From NCBI GenBank assembly GCA_950097015.1, contig CATNEN010000001.1:23998501-24062500 (forward strand): a stretch of 64,000 nucleotides of DNA, given 5' to 3'. Origin of the DNA: Macrostomum hystrix (lineage: Eukaryota > Platyhelminthes > Macrostomidae). Within the stretch, counting starts at the first letter, position 1, and each line of letters starts with the position of its first letter. Under the pieces are notes generated by a model that saw nothing but the letters and a program-made list of their open reading frames with translations, was not told where the DNA came from and ran no database searches. Both the position numbers and the translations under genes were made by a program. Positions 33,309 to 46,055 of this stretch are shown here, one piece after another.

Positions 33309-35324
33309 TAAAAGATTGAACCAGCATTAACAATGAATTAAATAAACAATTCATTACTATATAAAAACATATATCCTTAAGTCATAAAGGCTTGACTTAT
33401 TGCTATCTGTATAAGTAAAATCTGTTAAATATTGTAGCAGTTATTGGATACTTATAGTCTTTTTCGTATTTTTAATAAATAAAAAGTACAGCACCACTTT
33501 AGCGTCAAATTTCAATAGTAATTTGTTACTTGCGCTTAAAAGTGCTATCAGTATTATTGAGTACTAAATGTTTCTAGTTATATTACTTAATCATTGTCTT
33601 AACTATGTAGTATTTGTCGTCGGTTAATTTTACGATTAAAAAACAAGTCACAGTGTGAATTCCGAATTCCGATACATAGTTGTTTACCGAGTTAGTTGTT
33701 TCTTAATTCATTCTTTTTTTACCTACTTTAAGTATATTGCACAAATAATGTTTTTATTCATTAAAAAATTTACAAAAAATAATTTTATCTGGTAGTGTTT
33801 CTGAAGTACCATGAAAAGCTTTTCTTTAATAATAACTTTCAAACAATTTGTTTAAACGCCCTAATGCGATAATATATAAATGTTTTTATTAGCTTGAATT
33901 GCACTCTGTCTGATGCAGGCGCTCTAAATCCGTTACTCTAAATCGTTGACTCAACATTTTTTGGTGTATTAATTATGATTCTCAAATATTTCAAGCTAAG
34001 TTAATCAACTCACAGATCCAGTTATTGCTTCAAGCAATTCTCCCTGATCTAAACAAATAAATTATGAAGAACCAAATTCGATAGACGTAATTTATCATGC
34101 TTGGTTCCTCACGCGTGATTAAACTTAAAGATGTTAGAAGTCAATGTAAAAAAGTTAATAGAAACAAATACAACACTCAAAAACATTTTCATAATTTTTT
34201 TCGGTTGCAAAAGAGCTAAACTTTATTTTCTAATATTTGTATATGGTTATTACTTTAAGTAATATCGAAATATCAATCGCTATAGGTTAAAGGTTATTTA
34301 GAGAGAGCTATTCAGCGCATTGCTCTTAGAAATTTTCTGCTCAAGTCCACTAACACATGTTCTCCCCTTACTATGATATAATGCGTGTGAAAAGAAAACT
34401 AATTATGATGATTTGGTCTGCAATGAATAGTAAAGATGTTGCCTGAAATACGTTGATTCAAACATAAACGTCAGCTCACAGCTCAGTGGGGTCCTTGTAA
34501 CTAGTGCGCCTTACGGGCCAGTTACCACCATGTTAAATAGATTCCATAATTGCTTGTACAGAGCAGCGGGGGCGCTGAGACAGCAAATTCCCCACGCAGT
34601 GCATTGGTTGTTGTTACGAAAATGTTCTTGTTTTTGTCAATTTGAAGTTGAGTATAGAGAGCTTCTTGCGCGCATGAGAATTTCTCAAGCGAGCCTGAAA
34701 AAGAGATTCGCCATTTTCTTTAGTCTATCAAAAACCGCTGGCCGAGCCGCGCTGCTAAAACTTGTAAAGCGCGAGTGTTTTGGCGCCAGCGGACCAACTC
34801 AAGGGTCGCTTTGATGGCCTGCAGGCGGCGGCTTGTTGGACAGACAAAAGCGGAGCACTAAATATGTGTGCTCAGGGTCCGAGTCTGTCAGACAGCACCG
34901 TGACAGGTTCACATCACTCAGTCAGGTTAGCAAAGAGGTGGGAGAGAGAGAGTCGAGTGGGTCTCGGCGCCGCTCCCAGTCAGTCAGTCTTGTCATCTCC
35001 ATGGCACATCTACAAGTCTCCTGCAGGTTTTTTTGTCGCGTCCTCCATTGAGTTCGGTACTTGAAAGTGTCAAAATAATGGCCTGAATAGCAGGAGCTAC
35101 GGTGACAGTGTCTGAATGGTAGTCATGCCCGCAGGCTGTTGCAGTTGCAGATGGACACAGCTGATATTGCAGCTCGCTGATGCCGCTAAAGATATTGCTC
35201 AAGGTCTCGTCGGCTGGCACAGAAATACAAGATTTCTAACACTGATTGAAGTCATCAACACTCACATTAGATTAGATCGATTAGATTAGAAAATGGCACG
35301 GATCCTAAATAATAATAATTATTG
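33309..35324. other. Upstream region of Abl, AT-rich
   Basis: Sequence 5' of the Abl MGAQ exon. No promoter motif can be defended. Around 34995-35212 (minus) an open frame (ADETLSNIFSGISELQYQLC...) lies behind CTTGTATTTCTGTGCCAG, so it could be an isolated coding exon, but no homologue or partner exon was found. Confidence 0.4.
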
Positions 35325-35685
35325 CAGGAGGGCTGCGGGCAGTAGCACATCATTTGGTAACTCTAGCTAGGCCCGCAGCCATGCAGCGAGGAGATAATTT
35401 TGCCAATTTTGCTGACTCCTGAGCACACAAATACCGTATCCAGGCACACGCTCACGCAGGTGTGTACATCTGCTCTGACTTTCCCATCGTCAGGCAGTGT
35501 ACACTTCACTGTGCCTTGAAGGTTTGCCCTCAAGGGCATGCAAATTGCACGACAAGCCCCCAAGCCCTCTCTCCGTGGCTGCGCCCCATATAAATGTGGC
35601 CTCGCCGTGGCATCGAACTTAAGGACCTTGGTGCGAGAGGCAAACGCGTTAACCGCTCTGCCACCGGCCCTCTCTAAGCAAGGAT
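35325..35685 (-). mobile_element. Full-length tRNA-derived SINE, family 1
   Basis: Minus-strand copy with box A GGTGGCAGAGCGGTTAACGC, box B-like GTTCGATGCCACGGCGAGGC, the conserved body and an (AAT)n-type tail. GGATCCT occurs at both edges, a possible short target duplication. Closely related to the copy at 23332-23691. Confidence 0.85.
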
Positions 35686-36655
35686 CCTTTGTCGAGCACT
35701 TTTTTTCACCAGTGGAACCTCCGAAAGCAGAATGGTTGAAGTAATCGGATGAACCGAAAGCCAAGCAGAGCTTCCACCTGAGCCGCATGGAATGTGAGAG
35801 CTAAATTGGTTCGCAGGTCTAATATATCTTCTATAAAGAAATGAAATTTGAGACCAATACTAGGCGCGAGTCCCTCATGCTGGCTTCCATGGCCTAATAG
35901 ACGCGGCAGATAATCATAGGTTTGGAGCCTGCATGGCAGTCAGTTTCACACACTGGCATTGTGAAATTGGACCGGCAGCCCCTGCTCCATCACCGATGCC
36001 ATCCCAGCCTTTGTCCAGACTCTCTCATCCATGACGCACTCATCCCACACTCTCCACCTAGCTGGGCTATAGCAGTGCTGTGAGACGATTTGAGTTCCCA
36101 TCACGGGAATTTCAGAGCCGGCGCGGGAGACCCCCTGGAGGGAGGCACGGCGACACCCCGGCGAGGCAGGGCCGCACCGGGACTGGCGAGCCTCTCAACT
36201 TCTTCGGCATGTGGCGGAACAAACAGCCAAAGAGAGAATTTGTTTTATCGGCTTCCGTTGCTGCAGCTAAGATAACAGCACTAAAGTGTGCTCAAAGCGT
36301 TGCTTGACACGCAAACTCGGCGGGCGGTCTGGCTTTGACCGATCGTTTGGAAAGCATTGCGGCTGCGGAATCTGCGAGGTGAAAGCCAAACCAAATTAAG
36401 AGCCTGCTTGGCTTCATATGCGGCTGCGTGACTGTCAAATTAAATTATTTGTGCTGGTGCAAATCTTTAGATAGACACATTTTCAGTTGCCTAGCGGGCT
36501 TCCAGGTGTGATGTGAGTTGTGACGGAGTTTATCTGTGACATCCTGTGGGTCAGAGGGTTTTAACTTTCGAATTTGTTTAGTTTGTTTTCCTTTGTGCCT
36601 GGTTATTACAGCAGATTTCGACTCCCTTTTTATATTGTTCTGTTTCGAGAGACAT
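35686..36655. other. Intergenic DNA, nothing firm
   Basis: Mixed-composition sequence, GC-richer near 36080-36200. Short open frames here lack exon features. Confidence 0.5.
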
Positions 36656-36960
36656 TTATCATGTCTCCCTGTACATCTAACCTGTCTCCCTCTCTGCCTA
36701 CCCTGTCTCCCTCTCTGCCTACCCTGTCTCCCTCTCTGCCTACCGTGACTCCCTCTCTGCCTACCGTGTGCTCCCTCTCTGCCTACCGTGTCTCCCTCAC
36801 TACCTACCCTGTCTCCCTGTCTAACTACCCTTTCTACCTCTCTACCTGCCCTTTATCCCTCTCTACCTGCCCTTTATCCCTCTCTACCTACCCTGTCTCC
36901 CTCATTAAATGCCCTGTCTCGCTCTCTACCTACTCTGCCCCTTTTAGCCTACTGTGTCTC
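36656..36960. repeat. 18-bp CT-rich minisatellite
   Basis: About 17 copies of CTCTCTGCCTACCCTGTCTC-type units, becoming degenerate to the right. Confidence 0.88.
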
Positions 36961-37590
36961 CCTCTCATCATACCCTACCCAGGATGTTAGAATTATCAAT
37001 AATGACAATTCGTATGTCATTAAAAATTGTCAATCTTGCAAAAATATTTTGCACGCAAAGGAGCCGAAATATTTCTATTATTTCCTTAGGACAGTGTGTC
37101 ATTCTTGCTGTGTTTGTCATGCGTGTCAATAATCTAACTCGACAACAAACTTCTAAAATTGAGTTGTTGCAAAGCTTGCTTGTCAAAACTGTTTTTGTCT
37201 TCTGCAGTCTTCGAAAAAAATTATTTAACAAGAAACGCTTGACACGCTTTGCTAAAATTTGTGCAAAAACTGTGCGGAGGCGCAAAACTATTCTTCTTAT
37301 CAAACTGTATCTCCGTTACCATAGCAACCAATCTTGTGGGAGGCGAAAAACTGTAGACATGTAGATAGGTGATGAAGCACTGATGTTTCAGTCGCTAAAT
37401 ATTGCTAATTGATTGTGAGAATTAGTCTGCTAGCTGAGCAACCTTTTTGCTCTGTGATGTTGGCGAGAATTTTAACAAATGGAACCACGGTTATCTGATT
37501 ATCTACTTCAAGATTAAAGATGACTTATTGACTGAGAAGCTTTAGAATATTGACTGTTTGATAACTGCAAATTTTGAATATTTAAAAGAG
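36961..37590. other. AT-rich unique DNA, nothing recognised
   Basis: Short open frames on both strands without exon signals. No element was seen. Confidence 0.5.
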
Positions 37591-37595
37591 CAACT

Positions 37596-37629
<34 letters not shown>

Positions 37630-37958
37630 CACTTACTTACTTACTTACTTACCTACTTACTTACTCAGTTACTTACTTACTCACTTACTTACTTACTTAC
37701 TTACTTACTGACTTACCTACTTACTTACTTACTTACTTACCTACTTACTTACTTACTTACTTACCTACTTACTTACTCAGTTACTTACCTACTTACTTAC
37801 TCACTTACTTACTTACTTACTTACCTACTTACTTACTTACTTACTTACCTACTTACTTACTCAGTTACTTACCTACTTACTTACTCACTTACTTACTTAC
37901 TTACTTACCTACTTACTTACTTACTTACTTACCTACTTACTTACTTACTTACTTACTC

Positions 37959-37989
<31 letters not shown>

Positions 37990-38021
37990 GACTTACCTAC
38001 TTACTTACTTACTTACTTACC

Positions 38022-38115
<94 letters not shown>
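37596..38115. repeat. ACTT tetranucleotide microsatellite
   Basis: About 130 copies of (CTTA)n, with regularly recurring single-base variants (ctac, ctcac, ctgac, ctcag). The variants mark blocks that have been duplicated, while the last 100 bp are nearly pure. Confidence 0.96.
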
Positions 38116-38694
38116 ATCACAAAGTTACCGCCTTTTGCAAAAAAGCAATTTAGAAGTCGCTCAATTTAAGGCTTTCGCTACAATTTCACTTGACAACAAG
38201 ACAAGTCGCGAATAAACAAATGAGTATTTATGTATTTAGCAAGGCTAAACAGATTAATGAAAAAATAACTAAACATACATGGCACAAGCACATGTCTTTA
38301 TTAACACTGCATACACACAATCTGCATTTTTGGCTGTAAGAAAATCACATTTATCGATGGTTTAAATTAACAAGAAAATATTCACTGGTTGCTAAGGTAC
38401 AAAATGTCATCCCTTAAGTCCAGGGAGTCGTCTCAGACTGTTATTCTACATCAGCAGATAAGGTGTGATTGAAGCAAAGTAATGAAATCTACAACGCATT
38501 TCATGAGCACAATTATCCAACGATTGAGCAGAAAAAGCACCAGCGAGGACATTGTGGGAGACATGTTATCATTGGCAAGCGAGTCAGATGATTAATGCAA
38601 ACTGATTTATTGACTGACGAACCATTGTAGATTGTTAAGAAGTGACTACGGGAATATTAAACAATATTGTCTCTTAGGCAAGATTCTTCTGATG
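38116..38694. other. Unique AT-rich spacer
   Basis: No gene, RNA or element was recognised between the tetranucleotide array and the 24-bp array. Confidence 0.5.
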
Positions 38695-40328
38695 GGTCAG
38701 ACGAAAATATCTGGGCTCAGCAGGGAATGTCAAAATGGGTCAGACAGGGAATGTCAGGATGGGTCAGACAGGGAATGTCAAGATGGGTCAGACAGGGAAT
38801 GTCAGGATGGCTCAGACAGGGAATGTCAAAATGGGTCAGACAGGGAATGTCAGGATGGGTCAGACAGGGAATGTCAGGGTGGGTCAGACAGGGAATGTCA
38901 GGATGGGTCAGACAGGGATTGTCAGGATGGGTCAGACAGGGAATGTCAGGATGGGTCAGACAGGGAGTGTCAGGATGGCTCAGCAGGGAATGTCAAAATG
39001 GGTCAGACAGGGAATGTCAGGATGGGTCAGACAGGGAATGTCAGGGTGGGTCAGACAGGGAATGTCAGGATGGGTCAGACAGGGATTGTCAGGATGGGTC
39101 AGACAGGGAATGTCAGGATGGGTCAGACAGGGAGTGTCAAGATGGGTCAGACAGGGAATGTCAAGATGGGTCAGACAGGGAATGTCAGGATGGGTCAGAC
39201 AGGGAATGTCAGGGTGGGTCAGACAGGGAATGTCAGGATGGGTCAGACAGGGATTGTCAGGATGGGTCAGACAGGGAATGGCAGGATGGGTCAGACAGGG
39301 AGTGTCAAGATGGGTCAGACAGGGAATGTCAAGATGGGTCAGACAGGGAATATCAAGATGGGTCAGACAGGGAATGTCAGGGTGGGTCAGACAGGGAATG
39401 TCAGGATGGGTCAGACAGGGATTGTCAGGATGGGTCAGACAGGGAATGTCAGGATGGGTCAGACAGGGAGTGTCAAGATGGGTCAGACAGGGAATGTCAG
39501 GATGGGTCAGACAGGGAATGTCAGGGTGGGTCAGACAGGGAATGTCAGGATGGGTCAGACAGGGATTGTCAGGATGGGTCAGACAGGGAATGTCAGGATG
39601 GGTCAGACAGGGAGTGTCAAGATGGGTCAGACAGGGAATGTCAAAATGGGTCAGACAGGGAATGTCAGGATGGGTCAGACAGGGAATGTCAGGGTGGGTC
39701 AGACAGGGAATGTCAGGATGGGTCAGACAGGGATTGTCAGGATGGGTCAGACAGGGAATGTCAGGATGGGTCAGACAGGGAGTGTCAAGATGGGTCAGAC
39801 AGGGAATGTCAAGATGGGTCAGACAGGGAATATCAAGATGGGTCAGACAGGGAATGTCAGGGTGGGTCAGACAGGGAATGTCAGGATGGGTCAGACAGGG
39901 AATGTCAGGGTGGGTCAGACAGGGAATGTCAGGGTGGGTCAGACAGGGAATGTCAGGATGGGTCAGACAGGGAATGTCAGGGTGGGTCAGACAGGGAATG
40001 TCAGGGTGGGTCAGACAGGGAATGTCAAGATGGGTCAGACAGGGAATGTCAGGATGGGTCAGACAGGGAATGTCAAGATGGGTCAGACAGGGAATGTCAG
40101 GGTGGGTCAGACAGGGAATGTCAGGATGGGTCAGACAGGGAATGTCAGAGTGGGTCTGACAGGGAATGTCAGGATGGGTCAGACAGGGAATGTCAGGATG
40201 GGTCAGACAGGGAATGTCAGGATGGGTCAGACAGGGAATGTCAGGATGGGTCAGACAGGGAATGTCAGGATGGGTCAGACAGGGATTGTCAGGATGGTTC
40301 AGACAGGGAATGTCAGAGTGGGTCTGAC
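38695..40328. repeat. 24-bp minisatellite abutting the Sp/btd stop codon
   Basis: About 68 copies of a 24-bp unit with core GGGTCAGACAGGGAATGTCA and gat/ggt, aat/att/agt variants. Blocks of about 10 units (AGGGATTGTC...AGGGAGTGTC) recur, giving a higher-order pattern. It ends about 10 bp from the Sp stop codon, so it lies in the 3' UTR. All six frames stay open for hundreds of codons only because the unit is a multiple of 3. Confidence 0.96.
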
Positions 40329-40337
40329 GAGTACACG

Positions 40338-43300
40338 TTAAAGCGAGTTGGCCTCGCCGACTTCGTCCACATCGACAGACGCAGAGTGGGCGCCCTCGGC
40401 GTGTGTCTTGGAGTGCTTGGTGAGGTGGTCGGAGCGCATGAACCGCTTGCCGCAGACTGAGCATACGAAGCGTTTCTCGCCAGTGTGGGTGCGCACATGC
40501 CGCTGTAGCTCGTCCGATCGGGTGAAACGTCGGCCGCAGTTGGCCAGGCTGCACACAAAAGGCCGCTCGCCCGTGTGCCACCTCAGGTGCGCCTTCAGGT
40601 GCGAAGTCTTGTTATAGACCTTGCCGCAGCCGGGTACATGACAGTTGTGGAGGCCACCGCCAAGTCGCAGCCGTGTCTGCGCAGACGCGGCTGGGCCCAG
40701 ACGTTCGGCTTCGCGACAGTTCGGGCAGTCGCAGGTGGCCCGGCTGGTGGCGGAGGAGTTCGGCTGCTTCGACGACTTCACGGCGGATGAATGATGCCGC
40801 TGCTGCTGCTGCTGCTGCTGTTGCTGAGTTTGGGCCGGCAGCTGCGGAGGTGGCTGCGGCAGCGACGGAGGCTGCAATGGCACGTGCTGACTGGATCCAA
40901 AGTAGGCTTGGTGATGAGGATGCTGCTGCTGCTGTTGCTGCTGAAAATAGTGCTGATAAGGATGAGGCGTTGAGTTAGTCTGGTGCAGCTGCTGCTGCTG
41001 CTGCTGCTGCTGCTGCGTGTTGTAGATGCCTGATGCTCCATTGCCGGCAGTGGCATTGTAGGCAGCGGCATGGTAGGTGTAGGCGGATGTTGGCAGGTCC
41101 CACGGCAGGTAGGACTGCGGCAGCCACGCAGCCGGGTGGTGGTGGCAAAGAGCGGCCGCCGCAGCCGCTGCAGCCGCAAAATCGGACGTTTTTGTTGACG
41201 CTTCAGGATCTCGACGGCGCTGCTGCTGCTGCTGATGTTGAGGATGATGAAGAGACTGCTGAGGCTGCTGAAGCGGCTGGTGTTGCAGCTGCTGATGCTG
41301 ATGCTGCTGATTGTACTGATGCTGATGCACGTTCGAAGCAGTTGGATAGAAGTAGGGCGCCAGTGAAACGGCTGCGGCTGCGGCTGCCGCGGAGGCGTCC
41401 TTGTAGCTGTCCGGTGACGGCTTCAAAGGCGAAGCGATCGGGCTACCGCTGCTGTCAGCGGGGGCAGCTCCGGGCACCTCCGGTGGGCTGCCGTGAGACT
41501 TCACCACCCCCATGGCCAGCTGCTGATGCTGGAGGTGATGTTCTACGGCAGTGATGTTTGGCGAATGGGACGGCGGCAGCTGTTGGTGCTGAAGCTGCAC
41601 AGAGTCCTGGGGAAACCGAATGGAAATGTCTTCCATTAGGATTAAGGCTCAGAATTTTTTAAATACGAAGCATACAAAATGAGTGCAGCTGAGTTAAATC
41701 TAAGGCAGCAATCTCGGCATTCAGCCATGCCGATCAAAGAGGTCCCTAAACTGGTCCAACCTCAGATCTTTATCTGATCTTTGTTAAAATCACGAATGCG
41801 AAGTGAAGCGACCCGTTGCGGGCGCAAATGTCAGTGAGCACAGTCCCCGCAAAAATCCCTCGAGGGGGGAATTATTTTTCGAGGTTAGAAAGCTTTGTTG
41901 GGTCATCTAACTGGAGATTTGAGGGTGAGCGCTTGTCACAACGAATTTGACCGACAGGTTGTCTGAACTGCTCACTCTGCTGTTAATTTCGCTTATTCAC
42001 AAAGACTCTCGGATAGAAAGGGCTTGACTTTCTGCGAAATTTTTCACACCATTGAGTACTAGGATACATAAATTACTGAGTTGATACTATAATTAAATAC
42101 AATAGAATTGCTGGACTCAGAAAATTAAAAAATATTATCTTCACGATAGGTGCCTTTCGAATTCCAAGACTTTAACTGGGATCTTTTCAGTTTGGATCTG
42201 CAGAACTTCAGTTGGGATCTTTCAAGACTTCAGTTGGGATCTTTCAAGACTTCAGTTGGGATCTTTCAAGACTTCAGTTGGGATCTTTCAAGACTTCAGC
42301 TGGGATCTTTCAAGACTTCAATTGGGATCTTTCAAGACTTCAATTGGGATCTTTCAAGACTTCAATTGGGATCTTTCAAGACTTCAATTGGGATCTTTCA
42401 AGACTTCAATTGGGATCTTTCAAGACTTCAATTGGGATCTTTCAAGACTTCAATTGGGATCTTTCAAGACTTCAATTGGGATCTTTCAAGACTTCAATTG
42501 GGATCTTTCAAGACTTCAATTGGGATCTTTCAAGACTTCAATTGGGATCTTTCAAGACTTCAATTGGGATCTTTCAAGACTTCAATTGGGATCTTTCAAG
42601 ACTTCAATTGGGATCTTTCAAGACTTCAATTGGGATCTTTCAAGACTTCAATTGGGATCCTTCAAGACTTCAATTGAGATCTTTCAAGACTTCAATTGAG
42701 ATCTTTCAAGACTTCAATTGGGACAAGCTTTCAGCTCTGGCCAGTCTGGTCTGCTTGCTAGAATTATCGGTGTCACTTGAAATGAAATGCAAGTAAACTT
42801 TTAATCGGTCACGTAGTGTCCATATCAAATAAGTTGCGGACTCAAATAGCTTGAGCACACCTCATTGTGAGCAGGGCTAGTCACACATTCCGATGCGCAT
42901 GCAAACTTATTATTAAGAGGCTATAGTCTAAGCAATGTCAATAACACAAACTATCTAAAGTATATTAAGTAAGCTCAACGCAGAGCAGATGATGATAATT
43001 ATAGCATATACTCAAACTCCACAATATCACAGGCTCAGCATCGAATTGTCAGGTCCAGATGTTTGCTAAGTTTGTACACATCATGAGGGCATGACATTGT
43101 GACAGAGATGGATTTGATATCAATTTGGAGACTGTGCTTCTACTGAATATGCCTGAATTAAGGTGCGTTTCAACTGCAACATGGCTGCAACATCTGCCAT
43201 CTCCCTCACTTCCCCCCTGCCCCTCTTACTTCCCCTCTGCCTCCATCGCTTCCCCACTGCCCCTCTCGCTTCCCCTCTGCCTCCATCGCTTCCCCACTGT

Positions 43301-44104
43301 CCCTGTCGCTTCCCCTCTGCTCCTCTCGCTTCCCCTCTGCCCCTCTCGCTTCCCCTCTGCCCCTCTCGCTTCCCCTCTGCCTCCATCGCTTCCCCACTGT
43401 CCCTGTCGCTTCCCCACTGCCCCTCTCGCTTCCCATCTGCCCCTCTCGCTTCCCCTCTGCTCCTCTCGCTTCCCCTCTGCCCCTCTTACTTCCCCACTGC
43501 CTCCATCGCTTCCCCACTGCCCCTCTCGCTTCCCCACTGCCCCTCTCGCTTCCCCACTGCCCCTCTCGCTTCCCCTCTTCCCCTCTCGCTTCCCCTCTGC
43601 CTCCATCGCTTCCCCACTGCCCCTCTCGCTTCCCCTCTGCCTCCATCGCTTCCCCACTGCCCCTCTCTCTTCCCCTCTGCCCCTCTCGCTTCCCCTCTGC
43701 CCCTCTCGCTTCCCCTCTGCCCCTCTCGCTTCCCCTCTGCCCGTATCGCTTCCCCTCTGTCCCTCTTACTTCCCCACTGCCTCCATCGCTTCCCAACTGC
43801 CCCTCTCGCTTCCCCTCTGCCCCTCTCGCTTCCCCTCTGCCTCCCTCACTTCCCCTCTGTCCCTCCCGCTTCCCCTCTCCCCCTCTAACTTCCCCTCTGC
43901 CACTCTCACTTCCCTTCTGCTATCTCCCTCACTTCCCCACTGCCCCTGTCCCTGATTTCTCAGTACCTGCCCTGCTAATCAGTCTCATTTCAAGCCTCAA
44001 AATCAGGAAGCTCAAAGCCCAGCTGATGCAGGCAAATAATCAATAATTAAGCAAAATAAACAAAGACTTACCTGGTGAAAGCAGAAGCTTGTCGGATTGT
44101 ACAT
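40338..44104 (-). CDS. Sp/buttonhead-family C2H2 zinc-finger transcription factor, about 433 aa
   Basis: Two proposed exons (minus): 44072-44104 ([11 protein letters not shown], donor GTAAGT) and 40338-41606 (acceptor TTCGGTTTCCCCAG), both phase 0. An alternative is an unspliced start at ATG 41636, which has an in-frame TGA just upstream. The protein is rich in Ala, His and poly-Gln. It carries a Btd box (CDCPNC, about 303-308) and three fingers at about 333-355, 363-385 and 393-413. Their recognition helices [16 protein letters not shown] and RSDHLTKH are those of Sp factors, which bind GC/GT boxes in the nucleus. Btd box plus Sp fingers separates it from KLF proteins. Family subgroup (Sp1-4, Sp5 or Sp6-9/btd) cannot be decided, and no N-terminal SP box is obvious. 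A 24-bp array follows the stop directly. Confidence 0.88.
42165..42725. repeat. 22-bp minisatellite in Sp intron
   Basis: About 25 copies of GGGATCTTTCAAGACTTCAA + tt, very homogeneous. The first copies have cagtt for caatt, and the last have tgagat. It lies in the proposed intron of the Sp gene. Confidence 0.95.
43195..43945. repeat. 20-bp CT-rich minisatellite in Sp intron
   Basis: About 37 copies of CTTCCCCTCTGCCCCTCTCG with 'ctccat', 'ccactg' and 'ctcctc' variants. All-pyrimidine on the plus strand, so purine-rich in the sense of the Sp gene. Confidence 0.95.
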
Positions 44105-45290
44105 TGATTGGCCCAGCAACTGTGGCTAGTAAATCTGATATATACGATTATTTTTTTGCTGAACAATTAAAATGTGTAGCAACACTGACGGCTCGATAAG
44201 CTGACAATTATGCTAATAATTGACAGCGGTGGGCGGCAACCGAGAATGCCAACAATTACAGCCTTGGCTTGGTCTGAGAAGGCGTGGTCAGTTGAAAATT
44301 GCAATGCAAAAGCAAGAAGTCTGGTTGGAAGGAGAGGCTCACAGAAGCAAATAGACAGCGAGGTGGGCGGAGCTCGATTTTACAAGGAAATATCTACTTA
44401 CGCGGGCCGGTGGGGGCCCGGCCGATGGTGGGTTCGAGGTCGCGATAGCTGGCAGGGTCTGGCGGACTCCGTGGGGTTGGCGGCCGATTCTCATTGGCTG
44501 GGCCGGGGCGCGTCAACCAGCCCAGCGGCTGCGTGTGGAAACTGACAGCTGCAAGCTCAACTGCCATTGGCTGGGAGGGCCTCCTAAACTAGAAATCCGA
44601 TTTCATTATGATTTCATTCGATGAATTCGGACAGTAGAGAAAAAATCCGGGCTAAAACAAAAGCCGCATGCTTTTAGACAATCGCTGTTTGAACCGCAAA
44701 GGTTCTCATTTACTCAGCTGGAGGCATTCCTGAGTCATTGCTGTCGCGCTCTGACGAAGGGTCAAGTGCTGGACCATGCAGTCTCTAGCCATGGACAATT
44801 ATAGACAGCTTCATCAACTCTTGAAAGCCCATGTTTTATCGGCAACTTGAAGAAATGCAACCATGCTACCTCTCTATTCTATAGTCACTGTTGCATTTCA
44901 TTAGCACATTGGGAGCAGCAATGCGACCTGGGATGGGGGATTTCTCACCTTTGGCCACCGCTGCAGTTTTAGTGCACTCTCTCTAACTGTGCTCCAATCT
45001 AAAGTTGAAAATTGGTCTCAAAGTGACAAGTGTGTAAAGTCGTGTGATTTCACACCTGACACCTATGCGGCTTGCTTTTGAAAGATGAGGAAGAAAACCT
45101 CAAGTTGTGAGGTGGGAATTGAGTGGTGAAATGAACGTTGGCATTGAAAACTTATCCAGGAGAGTATGTTATAATTGATAACCCTAAAATAGCATGATGT
45201 AAGTCAATGTGAGAATTAAAGCCGGAATAGATTTACCAAAAGTGAAATAACAATGACCCTGATTGATGAAGCAAGGAAAATGCAAATTGA
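44105..45290. other. Upstream region of Sp gene, nothing firm
   Basis: About 1.2 kb 5' of the proposed Sp first exon, with a GC-rich part near 44400-44580. It may hold the promoter, but no specific site is defensible. Confidence 0.4.
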
Positions 45291-46055
45291 GTGACAGGAC
45301 AAGAGTGACAGAAAAATAGTGACAGAAAAATAGTGACAGAAAAATAGTGACAGAAAAATAGTGACAGAAAAATAGTGACAGAAAAATAGTGACAGAAAAA
45401 TAGTGACAGAAAAATAGTGACAGAAAAATAGTGACAGGACAAGAGTGACAGGACAAGAGTGACAGAAAAATAGTGACAGAAAAATAGTGACAGGATAAGA
45501 GTGACAGGATAAGAGTGACAGGATAAGAGTGACAGGATAAGAGTGACAGGATAAGAGTGACAGGATAAGAGTGACAGGATAAGAGTGACAGGATAAGAGT
45601 GACAGGATAAGAGTGACAGGATAAGAGTGACAGGATAAGAGTGACAGGATAAGAGTGACAGGATAAGAGTGACAGGATAAGAGTGACAGGATAAGAGTGA
45701 CAGGATAAGAGTGACAGGATAAGAGTGACAGGATAAGAGTGACAGGATAAGAGTGACAGGATAAGAGTGACAGGATAAGAGTGACAGGATAAGAGTGACA
45801 GGATAAGAGTGACAGGATAAGAGTGACAGGATAAGAGTGACAGGATAAGAGTGACAGGATAAGAGTGACAGGATAAGAGTGACAGGATAAGAGTGACAGG
45901 ATAAGAGTGACAGGATAAGAGTGACAGGATAAGAGTGACAGGATAAGAGTGACAGGATAAGAGTGACAGGATAAGAGTGACAGGATAAGAGTGACAGGAT
46001 AAGAGTGACAGGATAAGAGTGACAGGATAAGAGTGACAGGATAAGAGTGACAGGA
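45291..46055. repeat. 14-bp minisatellite
   Basis: About 54 copies. Near-perfect GACAGGATAAGAGT fills 45480-46045. The left part is a diverged sister unit GACAGAAAAATAGT, mixed with gacaggacaagagt. One sharp boundary between unit types suggests two expansion events. Confidence 0.96.

Noticed and set aside
34530-34814. Plus-strand frame of 94 codons
   Set aside because: No splice sites, homology or start context. Likely chance in GC-richer DNA.
34993-35220. Exon-like frame upstream of Abl
   Set aside because: There is an acceptor-like sequence and ordinary composition, but no donor, partner exon or homology, so it is mentioned only in the region note.
38632-40581. Long frames (about 470-600 codons) through the 24-bp array downstream of Sp
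   Set aside because: Same multiple-of-3 effect. The real coding region of the Sp gene is on the opposite strand and stops at 40338.
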